A stretch of 64,000 nt of DNA from Mactromeris polynyma. Taxonomy: Eukaryota; Mollusca; Bivalvia; Venerida; Mactridae. Under the pieces are notes generated by a model. It saw nothing but the letters and a program-made list of their open reading frames with translations. It did not search any database and was not told the DNA's origin. Positions 13,601 to 22,700 of the stretch are shown here, in pieces. The translations under genes were made by a program, and so were the position numbers. The DNA is taken from positions 8,497,904 through 8,561,903 of the forward strand of contig JASFXZ010000018.1 in assembly GCA_032209605.1 (NCBI GenBank), read 5' to 3'. Every line of letters begins with the position of its first letter. Positions within the stretch are counted from its first letter, which is position 1.

Positions 13601-15891
13601 GTAGACATGTGCACTAACTACGTTAGTAAGTCCATCTTATGACTTAAATGACAAACATACAAATTTGTTATCTGTGTTTGTCTTTTCATCAGAACTAAAT
13701 GGAAGATGGGTTTTTAATGTAACCAAAGATGATGCAAAGACAAGCCACAATTTCAAAGAAGAAGCTGCATGTCTGGAATTCCATGAGAATCAAACCATTC
13801 GAGGCTGGGTACGAAAAAAGATGGCCTTGTCCTACGCATGTCCATGCGATGAATTCATTATGAAGTTAGACTACACCTACAAGACAGTAGATCCGATCAA
13901 TGGCGATTACGGCAGTCAGTATAAAACTATTTGCTATGAAGCATGGTTTCAGAATAGTGATGGGATAAAACAGACATGTTGTTACAGGTAACTCATTATT
14001 ACATGAACATACGCTATATACAGTGCAACCTCTCTAGGCGCAATATCCTTGTTGGGAGGTTCTTGCTCTAGAGCGGTTAAGTTTGACAAGCAGAAAAATA
14101 ATACTATAAGAACATTGACGAAGTGGTTTCTAAAGGGCTGCTTTTGAAAGGTTCCACTGTTGTAGACCAGAAGTTATCGTACAAGTGACTCTTGACACTA
14201 TCAGATAGATCGAATTTCAAGTAGGGTAATTTTCTTACATTAAAACACTGGGTGTCCATTCATGTTAAAAGCATATAGGCTTGACTTACAGTCATATATA
14301 ATAAAACCTCACTTAAATACCACATTAAAATGAATACCACCTCTTTATTCAGACCAGTTTTCATAGACCAGTTTTAATTCAACTCGATATGCAGACCAAC
14401 TAACAACTAAGACCAAGATTCTTTGGTCATATTATGGAAATTTCACTGTATATAGATATTATCCTTTAATATGCAGAGAATCACTACACTTACATTTTAC
14501 AAATGACATTGAAACCTCTGATGTATTTTTTTTAAATTGAGCATTGTAGTTGTTCAGTCATCGAGCTTTCGACATTGTCCTGCAAAGTTGTTTAGTATTC
14601 TGCGTTTATGAGAAGTCAGTACCTGACTCACTGTATGTTGGGGGCTTTAAGGAATTTCAGACGATAAATTAATATGGCATTTGTATGAAGCATTTCAAAA
14701 ACATCTTATCATTTCAAAATATCTCTTTAACACATCATTAGACAAGCAACTAAAATGATCATGGATTTAATACAGCAGTAAATTTTTTAAGATATTGAAT
14801 ATAATACCTAAGGTAAGGTACGTATTGTTGTATTTTTATTCGATGGTTCAGTGCAAGAATATCGTTACTCCAGTATAAATACATTTGAGTTACGATAGTC
14901 TTGTATTGAACCCTCGATTTATAAGTTGTATTTCCGGATTATTGTCTTATACATACATGTATCTCCCTCTGTATTTTCAGTGTAATAGTTTCATCAATCA
15001 ATCATGCTATTGGTCACATACTAATGTTCTAAAGTTATGTCGTAAGCTTGAAACAAGTTTTTGCTTTTCCTCAAACACCCATGAAATAGCAGCGACTGCA
15101 AACAGTAGAAATAAATGAGAATTGCGTAATGTCAATTTGTAGATTTCATTTAAATCAAATACCTCTGTTAGATATGGGAGTTCATTTATTTGTTGTTTCG
15201 TTTCTTCAACTCCTGGATTCATAATTTATCAATTTATGTATGAATATTAATTAGTCATTTCGATTCCCAGATTAATAATTCCAAGATTATTGACACTGAA
15301 AGCTTATTTGCCATTTCACCTCATAGATTCTGTTTTAAACAGGGAAGGCCATTTTTTTATTTCAAAATTAATAATTCATCTTTGTTACATAATTCGAGGG
15401 GTTAGCGCCAGAATCAACCATCTCCCTAATAAATTTATATAGAGATACCGGGTTCTGGCACTATCACCTCGAATTATAATGCAAATCGATTTTAGATTCC
15501 CAATGTGAGAGATGGAAGCTAATCTCCGTGTTATTTGGAATAAATGGAATTCTTTTATATCAGGTTGGGAGCATTACTGAAACGAGGAGTCAATGGAGGA
15601 GGAACCGCTATTTTCGTACCCGATCCTTACAACATTTCAGGCTCTTATCACTTGTGCTGCTTCGGTGACCGACATCTTTGTGATTTATATTATGATGTCG
15701 TACCACCTGATGACTGCAGTAGATGGACACCGGACGATGAAGCGCCATTTCAAAGAGTTAAGCGTTCAGTAATGTCTTACCTGCCGTTTGGAGGAAATGG
15801 CGCATGGTCGGCGCATGTTTCGAAAACAACTTCTATTCTATTGAACATATTATTGATGATAGTGCATATTGTGTATCATCATTCTAACTGA
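1493..15891 (+). CDS. Sushi/EGF/NIDO/AMOP mosaic surface protein gene (5'-partial, 12 exons)
   Basis: Spliced coding sequence of twelve exons: 1493-1669, 2269-2448, 4335-4508, 6360-6545, 7476-7607, 8508-8639, 9818-9943, 10639-10760, 11487-11837, 13057-13252, 13693-13987 and 15564-15891. Every junction is AG/GT and the phases match throughout, giving 798 residues plus stop. Domain order is four CCP/sushi, three calcium-binding EGF, NIDO, AMOP, then a Cys-rich segment and a hydrophobic tail. This resembles the extracellular parts of mucin-like/SUSD2/Mesh-type proteins, which act at cell surfaces and in matrix adhesion. Those relatives normally continue into a von Willebrand D domain after AMOP; here the gene stops at that point. 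The CCP and EGF exons are all symmetric phase 1-1, typical of shuffled modules. The first exon starts inside a codon and no start codon or signal peptide is visible, so the 5' end is outside the window. The family assignment is by domain recognition, and no exact orthologue is claimed. Confidence 0.88.
2269..2448 (+). CDS. Exon: sushi (CCP) domain 2
   Basis: 180 nt, phase 1-1. Starts [11 protein letters not shown]. Four cysteines (DCG, FACDGG, ECLP, SCII) and Trp in SGNWSQ fit a complete CCP domain. Several NxS/T sites suggest glycosylation. Bounded by GCAG|AT and CGAG|GTATTC. Confidence 0.87.
2781..3900. repeat. Degenerate dispersed repeat block with diverged ~140-bp units
   Basis: Intron sequence with diverged direct repeats. 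TCCGGACTATAACTTCATT near 3027, a matching unit near 3173 and another near 3317 each precede a stretch ending in a GGTCAAG/GGTCCAAGGTCA-type motif. Flanking parts (CTCCCAATGGAAAATAGAGTTATGGG near 2882 and a relative near 3735) also recur. I recognise this type of sequence from bivalve genomes. No coding capacity; the 65-81 codon open frames inside it are incidental. Confidence 0.6.
4335..4508 (+). CDS. Exon: sushi (CCP) domain 3
   Basis: 174 nt, phase 1-1, with a strong donor GTGAGT. Starts [12 protein letters not shown]. Four cysteines (DCG, KCNV, TCQA, KCVL) and RHWSG match the CCP consensus. No long open frame marks it because the codons run directly into intron stops. Confidence 0.86.
5419..5700 (+). 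mobile_element. tRNA-derived SINE, family 1
   Basis: The head has A-box-like TGATCAAGTGGTTATGATT and B-box-like GGGTTTGAATCTCACC. The body shares CAAATCACTTGCCCCT and GGTGACCACCTGAAGTCCTTCCTCCACTC with the copy at 63448-63770. It lies in the sushi 3-4 intron in gene orientation. Assigned by polymerase III box pattern plus the second copy. Confidence 0.6.
6360..6545 (+). CDS. Exon: sushi (CCP) domain 4
   Basis: 186 nt, phase 1-1. Starts [11 protein letters not shown], continues with YGCNEGYE and [10 protein letters not shown] and ends with TCVG, giving the four CCP cysteines and the conserved Trp. The open frame running in from 6227 is intron read-through; the TAG acceptor at 6357-6359 marks the exon start. 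Confidence 0.87.
6786..6962. mobile_element. Pogo-like MITE copy 1
   Basis: 177-bp inverted-repeat element. The left end reads CTGTAAAATCTCACTTAAAG and the right end GAGGTATTACTG, with TA on both sides. The interior has the family's alternating CCACCTCAATATTA and AAGACCAGTTTTC blocks. Lies in the intron between sushi 4 and EGF 1. Confidence 0.75.
7476..7607 (+). CDS. Exon: calcium-binding EGF domain 1
   Basis: 132 nt, phase 1-1, donor GTAAGT. It encodes the calcium-binding start DIDEC, six cysteines, and [10 protein letters not shown], which fits the Asn/Asp hydroxylation consensus C-x-[DN]-x4-[FY]-x-C. cbEGF modules stiffen extracellular rods in a calcium-dependent way. Confidence 0.87.
7608..8507. 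other. Intron between EGF 1 and EGF 2, nothing recognised
   Basis: No exon, tandem repeat or clear transposon end is seen in this 900-bp intron. Confidence 0.4.
8508..8639 (+). CDS. Exon: calcium-binding EGF domain 2
   Basis: 132 nt, phase 1-1. It begins [12 protein letters not shown] and keeps the hydroxylation motif [10 protein letters not shown] and the C-terminal [10 protein letters not shown]. The acceptor follows a long T tract (TTTTTTTCAG). The first residues (DYDEC) deviate slightly from DIDEC but keep the acidic ligands. Confidence 0.86.
8755..9620 (+). repeat. 33-bp minisatellite, about 26 copies
   Basis: Tandem units of the form CCAATTTCTGGTTTAGTCTA followed by GGGTC and CTATATGT. 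Because 33 is divisible by three, two open frames (9042-9272 and 9273-9536) run through it with an 11-residue periodicity ([11 protein letters not shown]). It is confined to the intron between EGF exons 2 and 3 and is not coding. Repeat order near 9042 and 9273 is itself repeated 231 bp apart (seven units). Confidence 0.9.
9818..9943 (+). CDS. Exon: calcium-binding EGF domain 3
   Basis: 126 nt, phase 1-1. [11 protein letters not shown] start, hydroxylation motif [10 protein letters not shown], last cysteine in RRHCFG. Acceptor ATTTCAG, donor GTAGTA. It directly precedes the NIDO exons. Confidence 0.86.
10021..10204 (-). mobile_element. tRNA-derived SINE, family 2 (reverse)
   Basis: Read on the minus strand it begins with GTGGTCGAGTGGTAGAGTAT (A-box), continues through a diverged B-box region and ends in TGTAAAATAAATAAGTTTAAAC. 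The same head and tail occur at 42661-42885 on the plus strand. Lies in the intron before the NIDO exons. Confidence 0.65.
10639..10760 (+). CDS. Exon: linker and start of NIDO domain
   Basis: 122 nt, entering in phase 1 and leaving in phase 0, donor GTAAGT. Reads [16 protein letters not shown] then FGVEYQYFR, which joins directly to [12 protein letters not shown] in the next exon, the typical start of a NIDO (nidogen-like) domain. Too short and open-ended to appear as a long ORF. Confidence 0.8.
10761..11486. other. Intron within NIDO domain, nothing recognised
   Basis: Ordinary AT-rich intron. The open frame starting at 11348 is read-through into the real exon in another frame. Confidence 0.4.
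11487..11837 (+). CDS. Exon: NIDO domain core
   Basis: 351 nt, phase 0-0. Contains the NIDO hallmarks in order: [18 protein letters not shown], a GGLYV strand and [18 protein letters not shown] domains occur in nidogen, SNED1, Mesh and mucin-4-type extracellular proteins. Clean acceptor TTGCAG and donor GTAAGT. Confidence 0.88.
12708..12982. mobile_element. Possible hAT-like non-autonomous fragment
   Basis: The left end CACTAGTGAATCCAGGAGGG and the inverted right end CAGGGGTGGGCCAAGG have the CAG...G-rich look of hAT-type termini, enclosing about 275 bp of AT-rich filler. Target duplications are unclear. Low confidence. Confidence 0.3.
13057..13252 (+). CDS. Exon: end of NIDO domain
   Basis: 196 nt, phase 0 to 1. 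Starts [19 protein letters not shown] and continues [10 protein letters not shown] and NAAGFSLED, the usual C-terminal NIDO pattern (TDG..S, FNY, QW, AGF). It ends TNCG, supplying the first base of the next codon. Confidence 0.85.
13693..13987 (+). CDS. Exon: AMOP domain
   Basis: 295 nt, phase 1 to 2. The conserved AMOP cysteine pattern is present: [28 protein letters not shown] and QTCCYR. AMOP domains are found in adhesion proteins such as SUSD2, MUC4 and Mesh. The AG at the end joins G from the last exon to form Arg. Confidence 0.85.
14021..14159. mobile_element. Short TIR element with CAGTGNAACCT ends
   Basis: 139-bp element with left end CAGTGCAACCTCTC and right end (inverted) CAGTGGAACCTTTC. 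TA precedes the left end. The ends resemble pogo/Tigger-type termini. It lies in the intron after the AMOP exon. Confidence 0.55.
14298..14450. mobile_element. Pogo-like MITE copy 2 (degenerate)
   Basis: Contains AAAACCTCACTTAAATACCAC and several AGACCAGTTTT blocks of the same family as copies 1 and 3-7, ending TTTCACTGTA. Ends are eroded and the boundaries approximate. Confidence 0.5.
14841..14916. repeat. 76-bp hairpin element, copy 1
   Basis: Two 30-nt arms (14841-14870 and 14887-14916) with a 16-nt loop. The left arm carries GGTTCAGTGCAAGAATATCG and the right arm its imperfect complement. A second copy with identical geometry is at 28024-28099. Confidence 0.75.
15389..15477. repeat. 89-bp inverted repeat
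   Basis: Arms of 25 nt (ATAATTCGAGGGGTTAGCGC... and its complement ending ACCTCGAATTAT) match at about 22 of 25 positions around a 39-nt loop. It sits 86 bp upstream of the last exon of the sushi/NIDO gene. Probably a small snapback transposon. Confidence 0.7.
15564..15891 (+). CDS. Last exon: post-AMOP segment and hydrophobic C-terminus
   Basis: 328 nt to the TGA at 15889-15891. Starts [15 protein letters not shown], then a PDPYN segment, [17 protein letters not shown] and [13 protein letters not shown]. This is the Cys-rich stretch between AMOP and the vWD domain in mucin-4/SUSD2-type proteins. Where vWD would begin, the sequence changes to [14 protein letters not shown] and a final hydrophobic run ([13 protein letters not shown]) with only a few residues after it. 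That suggests a C-terminal membrane segment or a GPI-anchor signal (inference). Confidence 0.85.
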
Positions 15892-16070
15892 ATTGTATTT
15901 TTGTGATTATATGGAATTGTGATTAACTTTATAACATGGACAACACTGTGTACACAAATAATTTGAGTTTTGATTTCCAACGTATGTTTTTATATGGTGC
16001 CTATTTCATATAATCATTGTTTGTCAGCATGCGTTATTTCTGTTATGGGAGATAAGCATAACTGATTAAA
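15892..16070 (+). other. Probable 3' UTR
   Basis: AT-rich sequence after the stop. There is no AATAAA nearby; the variant ATTAAA at 16065-16070 is the first plausible poly(A) signal. The 3' end is not established. Confidence 0.35.
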
Positions 16071-17258
16071 CAGTATTCCATTTATATATAATTATTTAAA
16101 GCCATTTTTCAAGCAATGTGTTTTTGTATTTTTGTTAAACATGTGTTGACAAATATTCAGAGATTTCAGAACAATAGCACGTTAACTACATCAGTTGGAA
16201 TAATGCAGTTACTATATTATTGTTCTGATGACAGAATATGCTGATACTTATTTGGACATAATGTTATTAGACAATATGTGATTGGAACATTGTTTTGTGA
16301 TTTATTATATTGCACGGTTGTTGTTGTGTTGATATTCAGGGTGATACAAGACACTTACAACTTTGCAAACTTGCTAGGAGTTCAATTATGTTAATCTGTT
16401 TTCATTTTTGTATTAAGCTTATTAGTAAGAGGTATAACTGTAGAACTTATTAAAATTCCATGTTTGTCATCAAAACGATAAATCAAGTAAATCCTCTCCG
16501 ATTGTCCATTTTGATGACGAAAATCAGCCACTTTCGGTTTAGAAACGTATCAGTATCACACTTACAAGTGATCTTTTTATAAATACAACTACGGTGGTTT
16601 GAAGCCATATAGCCATCTGAGAAGAAAGAAAATAAGTAATGCAGCTTTAAGTGTCTTTTCAATGTAGAGAAAGTCATTCTTTAATAATCATAAATATATA
16701 GCAAGTAAAACACATTATGTCTAAATTGGTAAATCTTATTTTTTAAGTTAGTTCCTATGGTTTCTCCACTTCTAATTCTGCAGTATGTGGAAGTTCAATA
16801 TAATTCAGAATGAGTTCCTTGTATATTTATGCTAACATGAAAATAAGTCATATCGAGGTTCAGTGTAATTTGTTAGTTAATTGCTTGTAATTGTATTAAT
16901 ATTATGTATAGCTGTACACTACGCTTTATCATCTTGTTGGTTTTACTTATTCATTTTGATTTTATGATCACTGGATGGCTTATGAATATTGGAAGCACTT
17001 TGTATATAATTATCTATAGAAGTATGTTTTTAGGTTCACAGAGAAATGCCCTTTTATTTTTCCTAATAGTTATCAAAACTGTAAAAAAAAGTATAAAAAA
17101 CACAGAAATAGTACCTTTATATTGTCTTTTATGGTCCACATCATAAAATACGCATTAATCACAATAATTACAGATTCAGAGCATTATTGGTATAATAGTA
17201 TATACAAACATGCCTTCATGATTACTTGTCAGGTATTATGCACTGACTATGCAATTGC
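16071..17258. other. Intergenic, nothing recognised
   Basis: AT-rich spacer between the sushi/NIDO gene and the LINE tail. The open frames here are short and have no recognisable domain. Confidence 0.4.
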
Positions 17259-20025
17259 AAATACAAATACAAATACAAATACAAATAGCATTTATATAGC
17301 GCAAATTATGCCACATGGCATTCTATTGCGCTTTACAAACAACATACACAAACATATATATACACATTAGCTCACAGAGTTTATCAATGCAGTTTTAGTC
17401 ATAAAACTTTGAGAATAAATGCGTCTTCAGACATTGTCTGAATTTATTTTCCTCATTTAATTGTTTAAGTGTTTCTGGTAAATCATTCCACCACTTTGGC
17501 CCTTTCACTGCAAAAGATCTATCAGCTATACATGTTCGAGTTTTTGGTACAACAAGAAGAGACAGTTTTTTAGTAGATCTTAGGGCATAACCACAGTGAA
17601 CAATCTTAACCATGTGTTTGAGGTAAGATGGAGCAGTTCCTTTGACACACCTGAATATGAGAACAAGAGTTTTATACATAATTCTTGCTCTCACTGGAAG
17701 CCAGTGCAAGACTTTGAGGACTGGAGTAATTGGTTCATCATAGTGAGTTTGCATTACGATTCTTGCAGCCTGATTTTGCACTTTTTGTAACCTGTCTAAT
17801 TGATATTCCGGAATCCCCGTAAACAAACCATTACAAAAATCTAAATGAGAATGAATTAGTCCATGCACTAGAGTTTCTGTATCTTTCTGGGTTAAGTAAC
17901 TTCTAATACTTTTCAACTGTTTGAGCTGATATCGCGCAGTCTGACACTTTTTTCTTATGTGACGATCAAAGTTTAAATCATTTTCCATCAAAACACCTAA
18001 ATCTCTCACATGATCGACACATTTTACCTCAACTCCACCAACCTCGAGCGAAGAAATATTTACTTTAGAAATTTGTTGTTTTGTTCCATATACTATAACT
18101 TCTGTTTTAGAATTGTTCATTTTCAATTTGTTACTTTTCATCCATACGACAACATCCTGCAAACACTGCTTCAAACTGTTCAACGTGGAACTTTCACTTT
18201 CAACATTGCCAGCACAGAAACTCATAGCAAGCTTGTGATCATCTGCGTATCCATACAACTCAACAGGGTATCTACGCACTACCTTGTTTAATGCTGCAAT
18301 GTACATAGTAAAAATAACTGGTCCAGCACAGGATCCTTGAGGAACACCAAATCGGAGATCACCTACTCTTGAGAATTCATTTTCAATTACAACTTGCATA
18401 GTTCTCTGCGTAAGATATGACTCTATCCATTTCAAAGGTACATTCTTTATTCCAAAATCATTTTGTAGAATTTTCAGCATAATTGGAACATCTATAGTAT
18501 CGAAGGCTGCGCTTAGGTCTATTAAGACTACGAGTGTTACTTGTTTATTGTCAATTGCTTCTAACAAGTCAGCATACATCTTTATCAATGCAGTTTCAAC
18601 TCCATGATTTTTGCGATACGCACTTTGATATTGCGGGAGAAGGTTGTTTTTCTCCACATGTTCAATAATTTGATTTAATGCTGCCTTTTCCAATATTTTG
18701 GACAGGAACGACAGATTTGAGACTGGTCTGTAACTTTTCATTTCAAGCTCTAAACCCTTCTTTTTCAACAATGGTCTAATCACAGCACTCTTCCAGGATT
18801 GGGGAAATATACCACTATTCAGCGAGCGATTTATTATTTCAGTGATTACTGGTAATAAGGAGTTAGCATATTTCTTCAAAATATCAGTTGGGATGATATC
18901 CAATTCACAAGTAGTCGACTTCGAAGTCTTAATGAGTTTCAACACATCACACTCCGTCAGATGCTGAAAATTCTCAAAACTGTTGCACTCAACATTGTCA
19001 GAACTAATCTGTAGAGCCTGATCATCATCGCTCTCGTCTAACTCATTTCTCAGTTTCTGTATTTTGGTTGAGAAGAAATCCAAAAATCGGTTTGCAAGAT
19101 CACTGTTATCTTTACAAGTTGGTAGTGGATTTTCCTGAGTACGTCCAAGTAGATCAGACGTTACTTTATATATCTGCTTTACATTTCCATCAGTTTCATT
19201 TATTTTGTTGTGGTAGTAGTCATTCTTAGCTTTGTTCACAGCCTTCAAATATTTCTTTTTTACAGATTTAAATATTGATTCAGACAAATCTGTATTACAC
19301 TTTTTGTGAGTTTGTTCAATGCTCCTTCTAAATTGTTTTAGGCTCTTGAGATACCAAGAATACCATGGAACCTTTGGTCGGCAAACAATAAGCTTCTCTT
19401 TCAGAGGTGCATGTTTATCCACTATCGCCGAGGTAGTTTTGTTAAAATTGTTTACAAGCCTATCAACATCACTAGATGTATCCAATAGTTCGTTAAGATC
19501 TGAAAAGTCACGATTGAGGCTGTCAGTACACACAGATTTCCATTTCCTAAAACTGACTTTCTGTTCATTCAAGGGTGGACGGTGTTTTTCCACGTGACAT
19601 GTTACAAAGCAATGATCAGACAAAAAGTAATCAGCTATTGGCTCTGATATTACTAATGAGTCACTTTCCCTGCTGATAATAAGGTCCAAAATATGGCCAC
19701 TGACATGAGTAGGTGTTTTGACGTGTTGACTCATCCCAAACGCCTCCAAAGATTCAATGAACTTCTTAGAATAGCAATCATTCAAGTTGTCTATGTGAAG
19801 GTTGAAATCACCTAATATCATAATGGGCTCATTCTTTGTAGAGATTCTATCGAGAAATACTGAGAATTCTTGTACAAACTGGGACTGGGTTACTGGGTGT
19901 TTCTCAGAATACGGAGGTCGGTATATACCAAAGACAGATAGCACAAAGTGTTTACAGCTTACTAGCCATTGAGCACATTCAAAAGACTGAAACATTTCAG
20001 TAGTACATCGGATGACTTTAACATG
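17259..20025 (-). mobile_element. L2/CR1-like LINE, 5'-truncated, intact 3' end
   Basis: Non-LTR retrotransposon on the minus strand. Its 3' end carries an imperfect terminal hairpin (17298-17312 pairing with 17317-17332) and then a tandem tail of four AAATAC units plus one variant (17259-17288, plus-strand reading). Tandem short tails and 3' stem-loops are known for the L2/CR1 group. The 5' boundary is near 20025, where the reading frame is lost within the endonuclease domain, so about the first hundred residues of the endonuclease and any ORF1 are missing. The long uninterrupted frame suggests a fairly recent insertion. No clear target-site duplication. Confidence 0.85.
17395..19995 (-). 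CDS. LINE endonuclease/reverse transcriptase ORF (N-terminally truncated)
   Basis: 866 codons with no stop or frameshift. The visible endonuclease part has YRPP (about residue 25), GDFNLH (62-67) and SDH (126-128), motifs of the APE-type endonuclease that nicks target DNA. The reverse transcriptase follows with YRPVSN (about 422), LIDLSAAFDTID (491-502), FGVPQGS (549-555) and the catalytic YADD (583-586). The C-terminal part has PVLKVLHWLPV and GPKWWNDLP, typical of L2/CR1-type LINEs. Open sequence continues some residues upstream of the Met at 19995 (VKVIRCTTE), so that Met is internal, not the true start. The N-terminal catalytic residues of the endonuclease are missing, so it is unlikely to be autonomous. 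Confidence 0.9.
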   Translation of the reverse strand: MFQSFECAQWLVSCKHFVLSVFGIYRPPYSEKHPVTQSQFVQEFSVFLDRISTKNEPIMILGDFNLHIDNLNDCYSKKFIESLEAFGMSQHVKTPTHVSGHILDLIISRESDSLVISEPIADYFLSDHCFVTCHVEKHRPPLNEQKVSFRKWKSVCTDSLNRDFSDLNELLDTSSDVDRLVNNFNKTTSAIVDKHAPLKEKLIVCRPKVPWYSWYLKSLKQFRRSIEQTHKKCNTDLSESIFKSVKKKYLKAVNKAKNDYYHNKINETDGNVKQIYKVTSDLLGRTQENPLPTCKDNSDLANRFLDFFSTKIQKLRNELDESDDDQALQISSDNVECNSFENFQHLTECDVLKLIKTSKSTTCELDIIPTDILKKYANSLLPVITEIINRSLNSGIFPQSWKSAVIRPLLKKKGLELEMKSYRPVSNLSFLSKILEKAALNQIIEHVEKNNLLPQYQSAYRKNHGVETALIKMYADLLEAIDNKQVTLVVLIDLSAAFDTIDVPIMLKILQNDFGIKNVPLKWIESYLTQRTMQVVIENEFSRVGDLRFGVPQGSCAGPVIFTMYIAALNKVVRRYPVELYGYADDHKLAMSFCAGNVESESSTLNSLKQCLQDVVVWMKSNKLKMNNSKTEVIVYGTKQQISKVNISSLEVGGVEVKCVDHVRDLGVLMENDLNFDRHIRKKCQTARYQLKQLKSIRSYLTQKDTETLVHGLIHSHLDFCNGLFTGIPEYQLDRLQKVQNQAARIVMQTHYDEPITPVLKVLHWLPVRARIMYKTLVLIFRCVKGTAPSYLKHMVKIVHCGYALRSTKKLSLLVVPKTRTCIADRSFAVKGPKWWNDLPETLKQLNEENKFRQCLKTHLFSKFYD

Positions 20026-21508
20026 TGCGTTTAAGAGTCAATATAAAAAATCATTTAATTATGAAAATAGAATTTAAAAAATAGATTTTTACTACATGTC
20101 CTAGTGATCTTAACCTTTGACACACTATACATAATTAACTGATCACAGGCAGTCATTCAAGGAAGATATCGCCTGAACAACAACTACAAGAGCAAAGCAG
20201 TATGTTCCCTCTTCCATGAAAGGGCTATGATAAATACACAGTAAAACTGTTACGATTAAACAACATTTAATCATCAAGACAAGTACTATATATCGAAAGA
20301 ATACATCAACCATCGTAAGTCCCAAACAATTTACAGTATGTATAATATTAATAATGTATTGTTCAGATCCTTCCATCAAAACAATGCAATTTATGCTATG
20401 TATTCTACCTGAGCAATGCAATCCCTAATATTCACTCCATCAAACAATGCATTTGTAATATTATTGTCACCGAGACAATACATTCATAACATTAAGGCCA
20501 CCAAACAATTCATTTGTAAAACAAGGATTTTGTAGAAATGTAACTACCACCAAAGTAATACATTCATAATAGACATTCAAGATATTTAACAATGTATACC
20601 AATCTGTCATGTAAATTTAATACTTGCAAGTTGATAGTAAAACACTATGTCATATAAATTGTAGTGTAAACATATGAATACTAAATACAAAATGATCAAA
20701 CAACATTGATCATGATTCATTCATAAAATATACCTAATCTCATGAATGTATAACAAATCTTGTATATATTTGCTAGGTTGAAAATACAATAACACAAAGT
20801 CGATAAGGAAAACTTCTAAATTTTAATAATCCACTCAATTCTAGATCCTTAATACCCACAAAAAAAATATCTACACTAAGGATGGATTGATAACATGAAT
20901 GTTATTGCAGCAGATACAGCCTATGGTATCCTCCACAGGTATGCAGTCTGGTGAAAAACTCTTGTCTCAAACTGCAACCCATGAAATATGGGTAGTTAGA
21001 GCTGTCATTGAAAGAAAAGATATCAATGTATCACATTATCGATACATATTTAAGGAAATTGATACTTATGAATAATTAATATATGCCTGAAAATGACGAA
21101 AATTCACCCAAAACAAAAATGGAAGCTGGTGCACAGTCAAAAGGCCATGTCTAAAACTTTGTAGTAACTATCAAATGCGTTGAAGGAAAAATAAATAACT
21201 GAAGATTACAATGTATTCATATTTTCCTTATTAATTTTGCAAACATCACTTGCTCTCAATAAAAGATGTAGACACATATCATTAACAACTAACAGCATTA
21301 ACTTAATATTTAGAAAAATGAAAAAGTTCAATCTCAGTAATACAACATTAAAAAGAACACTACCACTTCTTGATATGAGTATAGCCGATCAGAATAATTA
21401 ACTTGAAAATGTGTGAGAAAGTGATAAAAAGTGAGGGTATATAACTAAGGTTGTAGACAAAAACATGTCACTTTTCTCACTCATTCATACAAATCGTGGA
21501 ATATATAT
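20026..21508. other. Intergenic, downstream of the sulfatase gene
   Basis: AT-rich, no gene seen. From about 20290 to 20600 there is a weak, degenerate repetition of phrases like ACCAAACAAT(A/T)CATT. Otherwise nothing recognised. Confidence 0.4.
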
Positions 21509-21518
21509 TTTATTTATT
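21509..21518 (-). terminator. Candidate poly(A) signals of the sulfatase gene
   Basis: Two overlapping AATAAA hexamers on the minus strand (TTTATTTATT on plus), about 365 bp after the stop codon at 21881. Plausible 3' UTR end; not proven. Confidence 0.4.
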
Positions 21519-21880
21519 TGAGTCTCATTCTTGCATATAACACAATATTTCATAAAAAACAATAAATACATATTCATGCAAGACCATTCTATAAGAATTA
21601 TAAGAGACTATGGCACTAATTATAGACATTCTATTTACAATCTGAAAAGAATTACATCACTATACAAATACATGTAGATAAATTAAAAGTTGAGAGGCTG
21701 GCATTAATCTCGACTAATAAGTGGGTTTTTTAAGTATTAATATCCTGAACAAAAAGAGCTACAAGAGAAACAAATGATGGAATGATAATTTCATCATAAT
21801 GCATAAAGTATACACTTTGTGCACTACTATGTTAATTGGTAATATTTGACACACAATTATAATAAAATTGCACTTGAAGT

Positions 21881-22700
21881 CTATAACTCTGAACCCTGCC
21901 ATGGAACCCATACTCCACCATGAAAGGCGGGGTTGGCCATTTTATCGACTGGTTTATTCACAGGTTTAACTGCTCCTTCAGCGTATTCATTTATACGAGA
22001 TTGTAAGTTTTCAACGATTGCAGGATAGGCATCAGCTATGTTGTTATATTCACAAGGATCTGTGGGTATATGGAATAAACAAGCTGTTTGTTTGGGTATA
22101 CAGTTTGTGGTATAATTCACTGGTGGATCACCACATGCTATATTATAAGGAGTATTTGGCACATGTCGGTCGAATGTGTTCTTCTTTTTAGGACGATATG
22201 ATATTTTCTTTTCATACAAATCTCTTACTGTTTTATTATAGACACCAATCCCACCCCTTTCTTTCCAATGGTCTAGACTATGTTTGTTATCATCACTCAT
22301 GTACCAATCATCACCATAGTAACCATTAAATTCATCATGACCTTGAAGCTCAAATGGAAAAGAACAGGGATACCAATGATCATTTCGACCATGTGAGATA
22401 TCACCCTGTATTAGTTTATAGTCTCCAACACGAATAGCAGAAAATTTAGAATATGGATCAATGTTATGTAAAATTTCATCCCTAATGCCAGGACCATCAT
22501 TCTGCAGCATATCCCACATGTCCTTGCCGTCAATTTGTCCAAGGTTACTAACATTACCGCCAGCAGCACTATACAATGTTGGTAGCCAATCACTAACATG
22601 AACCATGTTGTCAGACTTTAAATGACGTTTCTTCAATAAGCGACTGTGTACAAATCCAACACCATGCACTCCACCCTCCCATAGAGTGTTCTTTGTACCC
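21881..22700 (-). CDS. ARSB: Sulfatase last exon (C-terminal half)
   Basis: 820 nt ending in TAG at 21881-21883. Starts [19 protein letters not shown], with K302 and the WEGG motif, then [31 protein letters not shown] and [12 protein letters not shown]. These are conserved landmarks of the ARSB-type C-terminal domain. A 60-70 residue segment rich in charged and aromatic residues between LIQGD and the DPCE motif looks longer than I expect in the vertebrate enzyme (inference). Confidence 0.92.
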
